DNA of 64,000 nt from Sporolactobacillus mangiferae (GCF_023336505.1 NZ_JAMAST010000011.1:1-64000); one strand, 5' to 3'; shown: positions 19,618 through 29,013, counted from the first letter of the stretch. Numbers and translations are program-made. Notes: generated by a model not told the origin, from the letters alone.

Positions 19618-20277
19618 ATGGGGATTCATAAATATTTTCAAAGCTTATCTGACCTGGAAGGCATCTATCGCTGTCCGGGTGTTTTTAAATACCAGGAACA
19701 CTCCGTTGCCAGCCACTCTTTCAAAGTTGCGACCATTGTTCAGTTCCTTGCAACAGTCGAATCCGCGGACGGACAGGAAGTCGATTGGAAAACACTTTAT
19801 GAAAAGGCAATCAATCATGACTACTCAGAATTGTTTACCGGCGATATCAAAACACCCGTAAAGTACGCCTTGCCAAAGCTTCGCGAACTTTTTTCGCAGG
19901 TGGAAGGATCGATGACGCATGAATATCTGGATAAAGAATTCCCGAGTCAGTTCCGTAAAGTCTATGAAGAACGTTTTAAAGAAGGAAAAGACCAGTCTCT
20001 TGAAGGCCGCATTCTTGCCGTTGCCGACAAAATTGATCTTCTCTATGAAGCCTTCGGTGAGATCCAAAAAGGCAATCCTGAGTCGCTCTTTTTTCAGATT
20101 TATAAGGAAGCACTTTCCTCAATTTTACAGTTTCGTGACTTGGCCTCGGTTCGTTATTTTATTCATGTGATTCTTAAGGAAATGATTTCAGAAGAGATTT
20201 CATCGCACACTCGTATTCGATCAATTACCAAAGCGCTTCTGCAATCAAAGGAAAGCGAAACAGCTCGCAAAAAATAG
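19618..20277 (+). CDS. HD-domain hydrolase, YfbR/5'-nucleotidase-like
   Basis: 219 aa from ATG 19618 (MGIHKYFQSL), preceded by GGGGGGGA; a longer frame to 19576 has no ribosome site. The HD-fold ligands are visible: the EHSVASHS histidines, NHDYSELFTGD with the HD pair, and a C-terminal Asp in ILAVADKIDLL. Relatives such as E. coli YfbR dephosphorylate deoxynucleoside monophosphates. The substrate here is inferred only. It follows cheW after 56 bases and may share its transcript. Confidence 0.82.
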   Translation: MGIHKYFQSLSDLEGIYRCPGVFKYQEHSVASHSFKVATIVQFLATVESADGQEVDWKTLYEKAINHDYSELFTGDIKTPVKYALPKLRELFSQVEGSMTHEYLDKEFPSQFRKVYEERFKEGKDQSLEGRILAVADKIDLLYEAFGEIQKGNPESLFFQIYKEALSSILQFRDLASVRYFIHVILKEMISEEISSHTRIRSITKALLQSKESETARKK

Positions 20278-20466
20278 TCTGACAGCTGCTCTACATTCCA
20301 TGTCTTTTACTTGATTCCTGTCTGTATCTTCCCTAATATAAAATAGATGTGTCTGTTTTGTGAAAAGCGGCTGGCCCGTTCGTCCCATTTCCTGATGCGG
20401 ACTGAATCTCAGCTGTGCCGATTTGATTTGTCACTATTTTTGTGTGATACAAAGGGGTTGTAAGAT

Positions 20467-21036
20467 ATGGACAAACACGTGGACATGAGCGTTACAGACA
20501 AACGCACCAGAAGCAATCGCCGTTATATTGTATCAATACTCACTTTTTCTGTAATTGCTGATGCACTCATTCTCCTGCTGTTCTTTGCGCCGTTCATTGG
20601 CTATAAAGGGCATATTGGATTTGACGTTTACCTGCTCCCACGTTTTAATGCGATCTTCAACAGTTTCACATTTATCTTTCTTATTGCCGCACTTGTTGCG
20701 ATTAGAAGCAGAAAGATCAACGTCCACCGCGGATTCATTCTTGCTGCATTCACGTCAACCTTGCTGTTCCTGATCTCTTATTTGTCATTCCACTACCTTG
20801 CTCCGCCACCGCATTACGGCGGAACGGGTTTGATTCGCCCGATCTATTTCTTTATCCTGATCACACACAGTGCTCTGGCTGCGTTGGTTGTGCCACTGGC
20901 TCTTCTTTCTCTTGTTTGGGGCTGGACGATGCAGGTGGGCAAACACAGAAAAATCGTTCGATGGACAATGCCCATTTGGCTGTATGTCAGTCTGACCGGG
21001 GTCATCGTCTATTTAATGATGGCACCTTATTATTAA
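20467..21036 (+). CDS. DUF420 membrane protein (CtaM/YozB-like)
   Basis: 189 aa with five predicted membrane helices. An RTRSNRRY-type basic N-terminus and conserved histidines in membrane segments (SFHYLAPPPHYGG and THSALAALVVP) are typical of DUF420. The Staphylococcus relative CtaM is needed for maturation of a terminal oxidase, so a role in cytochrome oxidase assembly is plausible but inferred. AAAGGGGT precedes ATG 20467. It ends at a bidirectional terminator shared with the rpsF operon. Confidence 0.87.
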   Translation: MDKHVDMSVTDKRTRSNRRYIVSILTFSVIADALILLLFFAPFIGYKGHIGFDVYLLPRFNAIFNSFTFIFLIAALVAIRSRKINVHRGFILAAFTSTLLFLISYLSFHYLAPPPHYGGTGLIRPIYFFILITHSALAALVVPLALLSLVWGWTMQVGKHRKIVRWTMPIWLYVSLTGVIVYLMMAPYY

Positions 21037-21103
21037 TAAGACGATCTAAAAGAACCGATCCCGTGTATGTGCAAGACAGCAGTGGAAGATTGTTTCATCG
21101 CAA

Positions 21104-21150
21104 CAAACCCCCTGAAATGGATTTTTGGTTATCCATCTTCAGGGGGTTGT
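21104..21150. terminator. Bidirectional terminator between the DUF420 gene and rpsR
   Basis: AACCCCCTGAA-x-TGGAT pairs with ATCCA-x-TTCAGGGGGTT. T-rich tracts lie on both sides, so it can serve both convergent genes. Confidence 0.88.
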
Positions 21151-21176
21151 TTATTATATCACTATTTCTTTATTCA

Positions 21177-21407
21177 TCATTCCGTAGTATATGGAAGCAA
21201 TGCCATCTGACGCGCGCGTTTGATCGCTCTTGTCAATTGACGTTGATACTTTGCACTTGTTCCGGTTACACGGCGAGGCAAAATTTTCCCACGCTCGGAA
21301 ATGAATCGACGCAACAGGTCAACATCTTTATAGTCAATATAAGTAATGTGGTTAACCGTAAAGAAACATACCTTGCGGCGTTTTCCACGTGAACGACGTA
21401 CAGCCAA
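21177..21407 (-). CDS. rpsR: Ribosomal protein bS18
   Basis: 76 aa. The family core is present: [23 protein letters not shown], the [19 protein letters not shown] helix and the end ALLPYTTE. S18 forms a heterodimer with S6 on the 30S platform. It is the last gene of rpsF-ssb-rpsR, as in other Firmicutes. Confidence 0.98.
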   Translation of the reverse strand: MAVRRSRGKRRKVCFFTVNHITYIDYKDVDLLRRFISERGKILPRRVTGTSAKYQRQLTRAIKRARQMALLPYTTE

Positions 21408-21442
21408 TGTTCGGCACCTCCTTGAATACTTTTAAACGTTCA

Positions 21443-21961
21443 TTAAAACGGCAGATCATCATCCGATATATCAATCGGCTTGCTATCACCTGCAAAAGGA
21501 TCATCAAAGGAAGGGGCGCCCTGACTTTGACTTACACCGCTGTTCTGGTTGTTCGGCGGTGCATAGTTACCACGCGTTGGATTAGCCGGTGCAGGTGAGT
21601 TGCCCGCGTTCGGCATATATCCGCCATCATTATGCCTGGCACCTTTAGGTTCGAGAAATTGTACACTGTCAGCGACAACCTCTGTGACATAAACCCTTCT
21701 GCCTTCGTTATTTTCATAATTGCGTGTTTGAATACGACCGTCCACACCTGCCAGACTGCCCTTCTGCAGAAAATTAGCCGCATTTTCAGCTTGTCTTCTC
21801 CAGACAACAACAGGAATAAAATCAGCATCTCGTTCACCCTGCTGGTTCGAGAACGGACGATTCACAGCAATCGTGAAGCTGGTAACAGCAACGCCATTCG
21901 GCGTATAACGCAGCTCGGGATTTTTCGTCAGCCTGCCAACCAAAACGACGCGATTGATCAT
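21443..21961 (-). CDS. ssb: Single-stranded DNA-binding protein
   Basis: 172 aa. The OB-fold (1-110) starts [23 protein letters not shown] and contains [20 protein letters not shown] Gly/Asn/Pro-rich linker (about 112-160) leads to the acidic tip DISDDDLPF, which recruits replication and repair proteins. It lies between rpsF and rpsR in the conserved operon. Confidence 0.98.
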   Translation of the reverse strand: MINRVVLVGRLTKNPELRYTPNGVAVTSFTIAVNRPFSNQQGERDADFIPVVVWRRQAENAANFLQKGSLAGVDGRIQTRNYENNEGRRVYVTEVVADSVQFLEPKGARHNDGGYMPNAGNSPAPANPTRGNYAPPNNQNSGVSQSQGAPSFDDPFAGDSKPIDISDDDLPF

Positions 21962-21985
21962 CAGGATCTGCCCCTTTCTTTTTCA

Positions 21986-22291
21986 TTATTTTACTTCTTC
22001 CGGTTTGCGTTCATCTTTAATCGTCATAAAACGAAGCACATCATCATTGATCTTAACCAGACGGTCAAATTCGTTGATCGCTTCGCTGCCTGCGGTTACA
22101 TACAGAACAACATAGACACCCGTGTTCAAGTCATCAATTTCATAGGCCAAACGACGTTTGCCCATCTCCTTGACTTCATTGATCTCGGCGCCATTATCCG
22201 TCAGAATGGAAGCCAGTTTTTCCTTTACGGCTTTTTCCTGTTCTTCTTCCAGATCCGGACGGAGAATGTACATAATTTCATATTTGCGCAC
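21986..22291 (-). CDS. rpsF: Ribosomal protein bS6
   Basis: 101 aa from GTG 22291 ([14 protein letters not shown]). An ATG two codons upstream is in frame, but it would sit only a couple of bases from the GGGAGG ribosome site, whereas GTG has normal spacing and matches the family start. The S6 fold is clear ([19 protein letters not shown]). It is the first gene of the rpsF-ssb-rpsR operon. Confidence 0.95.
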   Translation of the reverse strand: MRKYEIMYILRPDLEEEQEKAVKEKLASILTDNGAEINEVKEMGKRRLAYEIDDLNTGVYVVLYVTAGSEAINEFDRLVKINDDVLRFMTIKDERKPEEVK

Positions 22292-22304
22292 AATCATTCA
22301 CCTC

Positions 22305-22345
22305 CCTTTGGACTAAGCGGCTCCAGCAATGGAGCAGAGAGCAAG
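22305..22345 (-). promoter_or_regulatory. Candidate S6:S18 ribosomal-protein leader
   Basis: On the minus strand, just before the rpsF ribosome site, a hairpin GCTCC-ATTGCT-GGAGC is followed directly by CGCTTAGTC. The rpsF autoregulatory leader bound by S6:S18 has a short hairpin with a conserved CCG next to it. Position and CCG agree, but the full pseudoknot cannot be confirmed by eye. Confidence 0.4.
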
Positions 22346-22400
22346 TTTACTCACTCATAGATGAATATATTAACACAATCTGTTGATCAATTCAAGTTCA

Positions 22401-23501
22401 TTACACGTTAAAACGGAAATTCACGATGTCGCCATCCTGCATGACATAATCTTTTCCTTCGAGTCGAAGACGTCCTTTTTCCTTAGCTGCCGTTTCTGAA
22501 CCTGCAGCAATCAGATCATTGTAGGAAACAATTTCAGCGCGGATAAATCCTCGTTCAAAGTCCGAGTGAATAATACCGGCTGCCTGCGGTGCCTTCGTTC
22601 CTTTACGGAATGTCCATGCGCGAACCTCTTTTTCACCTGCGGTAAAATAGGTCGCCAGACCAAGCAGGTCATAAGATTTGGCGATCAGGCGATCCAATCC
22701 GGAAGCATCCAGTCCTAACTCTTCAAGAAACACTTTCTTTTCCTCGCCGTCCAGCTCAGCAATTTCTGCTTCGATTCGCGCAGAAATGACAACGACTTCC
22801 GCACCGTCTTTTTTCGCAAATGCCCTGACCGCCTGGACATAGGGATTTTTCTCTGGAGCCGCTATATCCTCCTCCGACGTATTGGCGACATAAAGTACAG
22901 GCTTTTGCGTCAGAAAATTAAATGCTTTAACTGCCTCTTTCTCATCCTCGGTCAATGCCACATGCCGCGCCGGTTTCCCCGCTTCAAAAGCTTCTTTTAA
23001 TTTTTGAAGTGCGGAAAATTCAACAATTGATTCCTTGTCTTTTTGTTTTGCCAGCTTTTCGACGCGATCGATGCGTTTATTTACCTGTTCCAGATCTGAT
23101 AGAATGAGTTCAAGATTAATCGTTTCTATATCGTCAATCGGGTCAATTTTCCCCGAGACATGCGTAATATTTTTATCTTCGAAACAGCGCACGACATGGG
23201 AAATGGCATCCACCTGACGGATATTCGCCAGAAACTGGTTGCCAAGGCCTTCTCCTTTGCTTGCTCCTTTAACCAGTCCGGCAATGTCGGTAAATTCAAA
23301 CGTTGTTGGAATTGTCTTTCGAGGATGATACATCTCGGTTAATTTATCCAGACGTTTATCAGGCACACTGACAATACCGACATTCGGTTCAATGGTACAA
23401 AATGGATAATTTGCCATTTCTGCACCTGCCTGTGTAATCGCATTAAATAGTGTTGATTTCCCGACATTCGGCAAACCAACAATACCCGTTGTCAAACTCA
23501 T
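22401..23501 (-). CDS. ychF: Obg-family ATPase/GTPase YchF
   Basis: 366 aa. The G1 loop GLPNVGKSTLFN is at the N-terminus, with DIAGLV as switch/G3, a helical hairpin insertion (about 130-190), YVANTSEED in place of the usual NKxD (typical of the ATP-preferring YchF) and a C-terminal TGS domain (about 280-366). It binds ribosomes and is linked to stress responses. It lies upstream of rpsF as in B. subtilis (yyaF). Confidence 0.97.
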   Translation of the reverse strand: MSLTTGIVGLPNVGKSTLFNAITQAGAEMANYPFCTIEPNVGIVSVPDKRLDKLTEMYHPRKTIPTTFEFTDIAGLVKGASKGEGLGNQFLANIRQVDAISHVVRCFEDKNITHVSGKIDPIDDIETINLELILSDLEQVNKRIDRVEKLAKQKDKESIVEFSALQKLKEAFEAGKPARHVALTEDEKEAVKAFNFLTQKPVLYVANTSEEDIAAPEKNPYVQAVRAFAKKDGAEVVVISARIEAEIAELDGEEKKVFLEELGLDASGLDRLIAKSYDLLGLATYFTAGEKEVRAWTFRKGTKAPQAAGIIHSDFERGFIRAEIVSYNDLIAAGSETAAKEKGRLRLEGKDYVMQDGDIVNFRFNV

Positions 23502-23560
23502 TTTTTCAACCCTCCCAGGCTTTCTTGCCTATTCGCAACGCTCCTTTGCGTTGGCATACT

Positions 23561-23776
23561 TTACTTTTCGTCAGTCTCAGATCTATGCACGAGGACTTTT
23601 TTTATTTTGCGTTGAAATTCACTTCTTGGCATCAGGACACTATGCCCGCAACCAATGCATTTAATGCGTATGTCAGCACCCATGCGAATAATTTGCCACT
23701 GATTTTCACCACACGGATGCGGTTTTTTCATTTCTACTACATCGTTCAGATCAAATTGGATACGTGAATTCGGCAT
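23561..23776 (-). CDS. DUF951 small zinc-ribbon-like protein (YyzM)
   Basis: 71 aa from ATG 23776, selected by AAGGAGGAAGG upstream; a longer frame lacks support. The family pattern is FDLNDVVEMKKPHPCGENQW ... IKCIGCGHSVLMPR. CxxCG plus the upstream HPCG suggest metal binding. Function is unknown. It lies next to ychF as in B. subtilis. Confidence 0.92.
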   Translation of the reverse strand: MPNSRIQFDLNDVVEMKKPHPCGENQWQIIRMGADIRIKCIGCGHSVLMPRSEFQRKIKKVLVHRSETDEK

Positions 23777-23916
23777 AGTCCTTCCTCCTTCTTTGTACAT
23801 CTTCATCACATTAGCAAGCTTGGCAGGATGGACCTTCTTAAAATGAAAGTCGCTTCTTTTTCGTATCTTGCGGATGCCATGTTGACGCAGACATCGTTTT
23901 TCTGAAAGATCATTTC

Positions 23917-25296
23917 TTAAAAAGCGGTTTTCTCCTTAAGAAATTCAGGTAGCTCACTGATGGATAAGCGCACCTGATCCATTGTATCTCGGTCGCGGAC
24001 GGTTACTTTTCCATCTTCTTTAGAATCAAAATCATACGTAATACAGAACGGTGTGCCAATTTCGTCCTGGCGGCGATAACGTTTTCCAATTGATCCGGTT
24101 TCATCATAATCAACCATAAATTCTTTCGCCAGCTTTTGATAGATTGCCGCGGCTTCATCCCCTAATTTTTTCGAAAGCGGAAGAATTGCTGCTTTGTAAG
24201 GTGCCAATGCCGGATGGAAATGGAGCACTGTACGTGTATCTTTATCGCTGATCTTTTCTTCTTCATAGGCTTCTGCCAGAAAAGCAAGCGTCACACGGTC
24301 CGCGCCAAGCGATGGTTCAATAACATAGGGAATATAGCGTTCATTATTGTTTTGGTCAATGTACTGCAAATCCTGTCCGGAAACTTCCATATGTCTGCGT
24401 AAATCATAGTCGGTTCGCGAGGACAGACTCGACAATTCGCCCCATCCGAACGGAAACAGATACTCGATGTCAGTTGTCGCATTACTGTAGTGTGGCAATT
24501 CCTCTTTCTGATGATCCCGCAATCGAATGTTTTCCTCTTTGACATTTAAAGATTTTAACCATTCATAACCGAAGCTTCGCCAATATTGGAACCATTTTTT
24601 ATCATCGCCAGGTTTACAGAAAAATTCAAGTTCCAGCTGTTCAAATTCTCTCGTCCGAAAAGTAAAGTTGCCTGGTGTAATTTCGTTCCGGAATGATTTA
24701 CCAATCTGCCCGATACCAAACGGAATTTTTTTACGCATCGTACGCTGTACATTTTTAAAATTAACGAAAATTCCCTGTGCCGTTTCCGGGCGAAGAAAAA
24801 TTTCATCTTTTGCCGTTTCAGTTACGCCTTGGTAAGTTTTAAACATTAAATTAAATTGACGGATTGACGTAAAATCATGTTCACCGCATTCGGGACAGGC
24901 AATAACATATTTCTTGATCAGCTTTTCCATAGTTTCAAACGTCAAACCGTCAACCGGTCCTGGCAGTTCTGCCTGTGGAATGTTACTTTCAATCAACTTA
25001 TCAGCACGAAAGCGCGATTTGCATTTTTTGCAGTCAATCATTGGATCATTGAAATTGGTGACATGCCCGGACGCTTCCCACGTTTTAGGATTCATTAAAA
25101 TTGCAGCATCAAGACCTACGTTATATGGTGACTCCTGGACAAATTTTTTCCACCAGGCACGTTTCACATTATTTTTCAGCTCTACGCCAATCGGACCGTA
25201 ATCCCATGTATTGGCCAACCCGCCGTATATTTCTGATCCAGGGAAAATGATCCCTCTCTGTTTGGCAAGGTTAACGATCTGCTCCATTGATTTCAT
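23917..25296 (-). CDS. glyQS: Glycyl-tRNA synthetase (single-chain, class II)
   Basis: 459 aa, the eukaryote/archaeal-like alpha2 form rather than alpha/beta GlyQ-GlyS. Class II motif 2 is around [19 protein letters not shown] and motif 3 around [11 protein letters not shown]. An insertion with zinc-binding cysteines is visible (DCKKCKSRF and CPECGEHD). The C-terminal anticodon-binding domain spans about 355-459. A T-box riboswitch lies upstream, but about 200 bases of repeat sequence separate its terminator from this start codon. Confidence 0.96.
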   Translation of the reverse strand: MKSMEQIVNLAKQRGIIFPGSEIYGGLANTWDYGPIGVELKNNVKRAWWKKFVQESPYNVGLDAAILMNPKTWEASGHVTNFNDPMIDCKKCKSRFRADKLIESNIPQAELPGPVDGLTFETMEKLIKKYVIACPECGEHDFTSIRQFNLMFKTYQGVTETAKDEIFLRPETAQGIFVNFKNVQRTMRKKIPFGIGQIGKSFRNEITPGNFTFRTREFEQLELEFFCKPGDDKKWFQYWRSFGYEWLKSLNVKEENIRLRDHQKEELPHYSNATTDIEYLFPFGWGELSSLSSRTDYDLRRHMEVSGQDLQYIDQNNNERYIPYVIEPSLGADRVTLAFLAEAYEEEKISDKDTRTVLHFHPALAPYKAAILPLSKKLGDEAAAIYQKLAKEFMVDYDETGSIGKRYRRQDEIGTPFCITYDFDSKEDGKVTVRDRDTMDQVRLSISELPEFLKEKTAF

Positions 25297-25408
25297 AGTC
25301 TTTGCTCCTTTAACAAATTATGGTGTCTCATAAGCGAGTATTAGGAGACTTCGTTTCACCAAGCTACTGGCGGCGAAGCCTTAACTGCACTTATAAAAAA
25401 ATTCTATT

Positions 25409-25500
25409 ATTAGAAAACTTGGCTTTGCCATGACACGGGCGAAGTCGCCGCCGCGTTTATACTATTTTCCTTAAAATTTATATACTTTCTTATAGTATAA
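25409..25500 (-). repeat. Terminator-junction repeat, copy 4, with a decayed second unit
   Basis: Minus strand: TACTATAAGAAAGTATATAA directly after the T-box terminator, then the A module (GCGGCGGCGACTTCGCC ... CCAAGTTTTCTAAT). A more decayed A-like module continues to about 25330. It sits between a riboswitch and its gene. Confidence 0.82.
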
Positions 25501-25503
25501 AAT

Positions 25504-25695
25504 AAGCTTCCATCCAACTAGGCTCTGCCTAGGGACGAAAGCTTTTGTCTGCTCACGCGGTTCCACCCTAATTGATGCTCTTGATTCGCATCCACTCAGT
25601 CATCACTCGGCTCAAGAACGCCTTCCTCATCCGCGGCATCCAGGCTCACACTGTCCCTGAATCGCTTCATGCAGCTGCAATGAGTACTCCTTTCC
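25504..25695 (-). promoter_or_regulatory. T-box riboswitch (glycine)
   Basis: The minus strand holds the invariant T-box AGGGTGGAACCGCG (about 25557-25570), preceded by a long Stem I region containing AGTA. A GGC triplet at 25620-25622 (GAAGGCGTTC) fits a Gly specifier. The terminator AAGCTTTCGTCC ... GGATGGAAGCTT spans 25504-25544 and is followed by ATTTTATA. Uncharged tRNA-Gly should favour the antiterminator and expression of glyQS. Confidence 0.93.
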
Positions 25696-25880
25696 TTCAT
25701 CGCCTTTTCATGTAATAAAATGTCATATTTGTTCATGCATAGTATATCCTATTTTTTGAAAAAAGGCTACGTAAAGCATCATGTTTTTTCATTGACCAGC
25801 TCATTTGCTGTTTATGTTCTGTTAGCGCGTATAAATTTTTTCGTTTTTTCATATACTGTGTGTACTTGGGAGGCGAATCT

Positions 25881-26486
25881 ATGAGTCTTAAATTGGATCA
25901 GATTTCGGAACAGCCGGTCACGGCACAGGTACATTATCAGGATGCGAGCAATCACCATTCGATTATTCGGACTATCCGTCACTTTTTGCCCACGGCAGGC
26001 ACTGCACCAATTGTTGTCGTTTGCATTGGTACAGATCGTTCTACCGGTGATGCTCTTGGACCGCTTGTCGGATCCGATCTTGAACAGCGCCATCTTCCCA
26101 ACACTTATATATATGGCACCTTGGAAAAACCGGTACATGCCGTCAACTTGCAGGAGACAATGGCCTTGATCAATGTATCCTATAAGAACCCGTTTGTAAT
26201 TGGTATTGATGCCTGTCTGGGAAAGCAGCAAAACATCGGCAATATTGTCGTCTCGGAAGGACCTGTGTTTCCTGGAGCCGGCGTCAAAAAGCAGTTGTTA
26301 CCCGTCGGAGATATGAACATTACCGGTGTCGTCAACATTAGCGGTTTTATGGAGTATTCTGTTTTACAAAACACACGTCTGCATCTTGTCATGAGTCTAT
26401 CACAAGTCATTGCCCAAGTTTTCAGTGTTGCACTGCTTACGCGAAGAAAGAATCGACTGTTCTCAAAACTGCTGTTCATGGATTAA
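25881..26486 (+). CDS. yyaC: Sporulation protein YyaC (GPR-like protease fold)
   Basis: 201 aa from ATG 25881, with GGGAGGCG upstream. The core VVVCIGTDRSTGDALGPLVG and VIGIDACLGK ... GPVFPGAGVKKQLLPVGD identify YyaC, a relative of the germination protease GPR, which degrades small acid-soluble spore proteins. YyaC is conserved in endospore formers, and a sporulation role is inferred from that. In B. subtilis it lies next to parAB; here it is divergent from glyQS and convergent with parB. Confidence 0.93.
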   Translation: MSLKLDQISEQPVTAQVHYQDASNHHSIIRTIRHFLPTAGTAPIVVVCIGTDRSTGDALGPLVGSDLEQRHLPNTYIYGTLEKPVHAVNLQETMALINVSYKNPFVIGIDACLGKQQNIGNIVVSEGPVFPGAGVKKQLLPVGDMNITGVVNISGFMEYSVLQNTRLHLVMSLSQVIAQVFSVALLTRRKNRLFSKLLFMD

Positions 26487-26629
26487 CAGTACAGCTTTTT
26501 TGCTATTCATTTGTTGGATTGCATCAGTGTTGTGGCTGGTTGCCTGCCGAAACCGCGTCAGTCACTCAAGCGCCATTGTGTGTGCAGTAAATACATCTAA
26601 ATTTTTATACTTTTTTATTTATCAAAAAA

Positions 26630-26648
26630 ACGGCTGATCAGAGCCGTC
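26630..26648 (-). terminator. Terminator overlapping the parB stop codon
   Basis: ACGGCT ... AGCCGT stem with seven Ts after it on the minus strand. The parB TGA lies inside the hairpin loop, an unusually compact 3' end. Confidence 0.85.
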
Positions 26649-27498
26649 CTTCCATAATATCTATTAACCGGTAAAGATCTTCCGCAGAATAGTAGTCCAG
26701 TTCGATTTTCCCTTTTCCTTTTTTAATTCCAGGCCGGATCTTGACTGCCGTACCATACCGTTCTCTCAATTGCGACACACGGTCTTTCAGCTCTGCCGGC
26801 ATTTCCCATTTCTTTTTTTGCGATGTTTCACGTGGAACATGGTGATTTAGTTGCTGGATCAGTGCTTCAAGTTGACGTACATTCATTTGCTCTTTTATAA
26901 CCTTGTCTACAACCGATGGCATTTGTTTCTTATCTTTTAAACCGACAAGTGCACGTCCGTGGCCCATCGACAGTTTCCCATCTTCGATTAGTGCGACCAC
27001 CGAAGGATCAAGCTGTAAAAGCCGTAGATGATTGGTAATATGCGGCCTGCTCTTTCCGAGTTTTTTAGAAAGCTCTTCTTGTGTCAGGTGCAGGCCCTTC
27101 ATTAACTTTTTATACGCAACAGCTTCCTCAATCGGATTTAGATCTTCTCGCTGAAGATTCTCGATTAATGCAATCTGCATCATCTCTTCATCAGACAGTT
27201 CCTTGACAACTACAGGAACAGTTGCTGATTTTGCCTGTTTTGCGGCTCTGAACCGACGTTCTCCGACAACAATGTCATATCCTTTGATGCTTTTTCGAAC
27301 AACAAGCGGTTGAATCACGCCGTGTTCCTTTATTGATTCAGCAAGTTCATCCAGTGCCTGCTGATCGAATTTTTTCCGTGGCTGATACGGATTTGGCCGC
27401 AGTTCGCTCAATTTTACATGTTCGACAGCATTATCAAGCTCCTCATTAAACGCAGTCGGGAAAAAAGCATCCAATCCCTTTCCCAGAGCCTTAGGCAT
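26638..27498 (-). CDS. parB: Chromosome partitioning protein ParB (Spo0J)
   Basis: 286 aa. The N-terminal KALGKGLDAFFP stimulates ParA ATPase. The CTPase/ParB-N domain follows, with ELRPNPYQPRK, VVGERRFRA and the [16 protein letters not shown] signature. The HTH (about 120-170; TQEELSKKLGKSRPHITNHLRLL) binds parS, and the C-terminal ~50 residues dimerise. It loads SMC and organises oriC. It overlaps parA by 8 bases. A parS site lies within the gene itself, as in B. subtilis spo0J. Confidence 0.97.
   Translation of the reverse strand: MPKALGKGLDAFFPTAFNEELDNAVEHVKLSELRPNPYQPRKKFDQQALDELAESIKEHGVIQPLVVRKSIKGYDIVVGERRFRAAKQAKSATVPVVVKELSDEEMMQIALIENLQREDLNPIEEAVAYKKLMKGLHLTQEELSKKLGKSRPHITNHLRLLQLDPSVVALIEDGKLSMGHGRALVGLKDKKQMPSVVDKVIKEQMNVRQLEALIQQLNHHVPRETSQKKKWEMPAELKDRVSQLRERYGTAVKIRPGIKKGKGKIELDYYSAEDLYRLIDIMEGRL
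26824..26839. promoter_or_regulatory. parS site inside parB
   Basis: TGTTTCACGTGGAACA matches the Firmicute parS consensus (TGTTNCACGTGAAACA) with one substitution. B. subtilis carries its best-known parS in the same gene. Confidence 0.88.
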
Positions 27499-28252
27499 TC
27501 GTGATCACTTCCTTTGCAAAATCGAGATATACTTCCGCACCTTTCGATCTTGAATCATAGAGAATAATGGGTTGCCCATGACTCGGCGCTTCACTCAGTC
27601 GGACATTACGAGGAATAATTGTTTTAAAAACACGATCCTGAAAATATTTTTTCACTTCCTGGATGACTTGAAGGCCCAGATTGGTCCGCGCATCAAGCAT
27701 TGTCAGCAGAACGCCCTCAATAGCAAGATGGTGATTTAAATGCTTCTGAACAAGCCGAACTGTATTCAGTAATTGGCTCAGCCCCTCCAACGCATAATAT
27801 TCACATTGTACTGGTATAATGACCGCATCGGCGGCCGTAAGTGCATTAATCGTCAAAAGGCCAAGAGATGGCGGACAATCAATGACAATGTAGTCATATG
27901 TATCTTTTACCTCTTGAAGCGCCCGCTTCAACCGAACTTCACGTGAAATAGTCGAAACCAGTTCAATTTCCGCTCCTGCTAATTGAATTGCCGAAGGAAT
28001 AACATCAAGATTCTCAACAACTGACTGATGGATCACTTTCTTTAATTCGATCTCATCAACTAAGACATCATAAATACATTCATCGACGTCACCTTTATCT
28101 ACGCCAGAACCACTTGTTGCATTGCCTTGAGGATCAATATCAATCAGCAGAACCTTACAGCCAAGTTCAGCCATACATGCGCTCAGATTTACTGCTGTCG
28201 TTGTTTTGCCGACACCGCCTTTTTGATTGGCGATTGCCAATATCTTGCTCAC
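27491..28252 (-). CDS. parA: Chromosome partitioning ATPase ParA (Soj)
   Basis: 253 aa from GTG 28252 (MSKILAIANQKGG), the same length as B. subtilis Soj. A GTG six codons further upstream is also open. The deviant Walker A motif NQKGGVGKTT, the A' motif LLIDIDPQG and the DCPPSLGLLTINAL segment are intact. ParA dimers bind nonspecific DNA, and monomers inhibit DnaA. It is paired with parB and controls origin segregation and replication initiation. Confidence 0.97.
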   Translation of the reverse strand: MSKILAIANQKGGVGKTTTAVNLSACMAELGCKVLLIDIDPQGNATSGSGVDKGDVDECIYDVLVDEIELKKVIHQSVVENLDVIPSAIQLAGAEIELVSTISREVRLKRALQEVKDTYDYIVIDCPPSLGLLTINALTAADAVIIPVQCEYYALEGLSQLLNTVRLVQKHLNHHLAIEGVLLTMLDARTNLGLQVIQEVKKYFQDRVFKTIIPRNVRLSEAPSHGQPIILYDSRSKGAEVYLDFAKEVITNA

Positions 28253-28467
28253 ACTTCCACCTACTCTCACTCTTCAATACCATTAACTTTCATTTTATCA
28301 TGAATTAATTCAATCCGGACATTGTTACAAGAATTTAAACGTGAGAAATGCTGAATTCCAATCATTTTTTTCATTGTTTAATTGATTAGATACGGGGCAA
28401 ACCATGGATCTGGCTTTGGCAATGGTGAAGATTTTAATGTAGCTTGAATAATATAATGTGATTCTTT

Positions 28468-28905
28468 AGAAAAACCGGGCAAAAAGCACCCGGTCCTTAC
28501 TTCCGCACGATGCGGTGCTTCCGCGTTGTGCACAGGACGTACTTTCACAGGATGTGATGGCTTTCGCGTTGCGTACAGGACGTATGCGCACTTAGCGAAA
28601 GTTCCTTTATAGTTATTGAAAGTTCCCTTGCATTAGTGGAAGTTCCTTTTCAACCAGCGAAAGTTCCTTTTACTCTGTAATCGAATGGGTTCGTGTCTTT
28701 ATGGTACTAAATCGTTGCTTCAGTTGCTTGCCGCGGGCGATCCGGAGGCCACCTCAGGCAGGCCAATTTCTGCGGGATCTTCCCTGGCTCGCTGATCAAC
28801 AGGAACGCTCCGCAGGCGTCTCGCACTCCGCTTTGATTCTCGATAAGGCACTGGTTTATTGGTTTTCATATGGGTCAAAATGATATACTTTCTTATAGTA
28901 CAAGA
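28468..28905 (-). repeat. Terminator-junction repeat, copy 5 (long form without A module)
   Basis: Between noc and parA. Minus strand: TACTATAAGAAAGTATAT, then TTTTGACCCATATGAAAAC, the conserved block, four GAAAGTTCC-type units (plus-strand text 28594-28675), a CCGCATCGTGCGG palindrome, and a closing ACCGGG...CCCGGTTTTTCT hairpin (28474-28494). It fills most of the 740-base gap; nothing else is recognised there. Confidence 0.87.
28594..28675. repeat. Short tandem repeats, GAAAGTTCC type
   Basis: Four imperfect units each containing (G)GAAAGTTCC(C/T)TT, spaced about 19-23 bases. They occupy the variable slot of copy 5. Confidence 0.85.
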
Positions 28906-28927
28906 AAAGCCGGGTTGTCCCGGCTTT
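28906..28927 (-). terminator. Terminator after noc
   Basis: AAAGCCGGG-ACAA-CCCGGCTTT followed by TCTTG on the minus strand. The repeat copy begins directly behind it. Confidence 0.82.
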
Positions 28928-29013
28928 GGAAAGATTGATTAGTCTATTGCTCCTATGTTAAATCACCGATTCGATATTAAATAATCATTTTCACTGATCC
29001 ACTATCCCTTAGA

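Noticed and set aside
21375-21400. CCACGTG near the rpsR start as parS
   Set aside because: Only the central bases match; the arms are not palindromic.
27935-27950. AACTTCACGTGAAATA in parA as a third parS
   Set aside because: Four mismatches to the consensus, mostly in the left arm; kept only as a weak resemblance.
28594-28675. Short regular repeats as a CRISPR array
   Set aside because: Units are imperfect, spacing is about 20 bases without unique spacers of normal length, and no cas genes are present. The same holds for 36780-36860.
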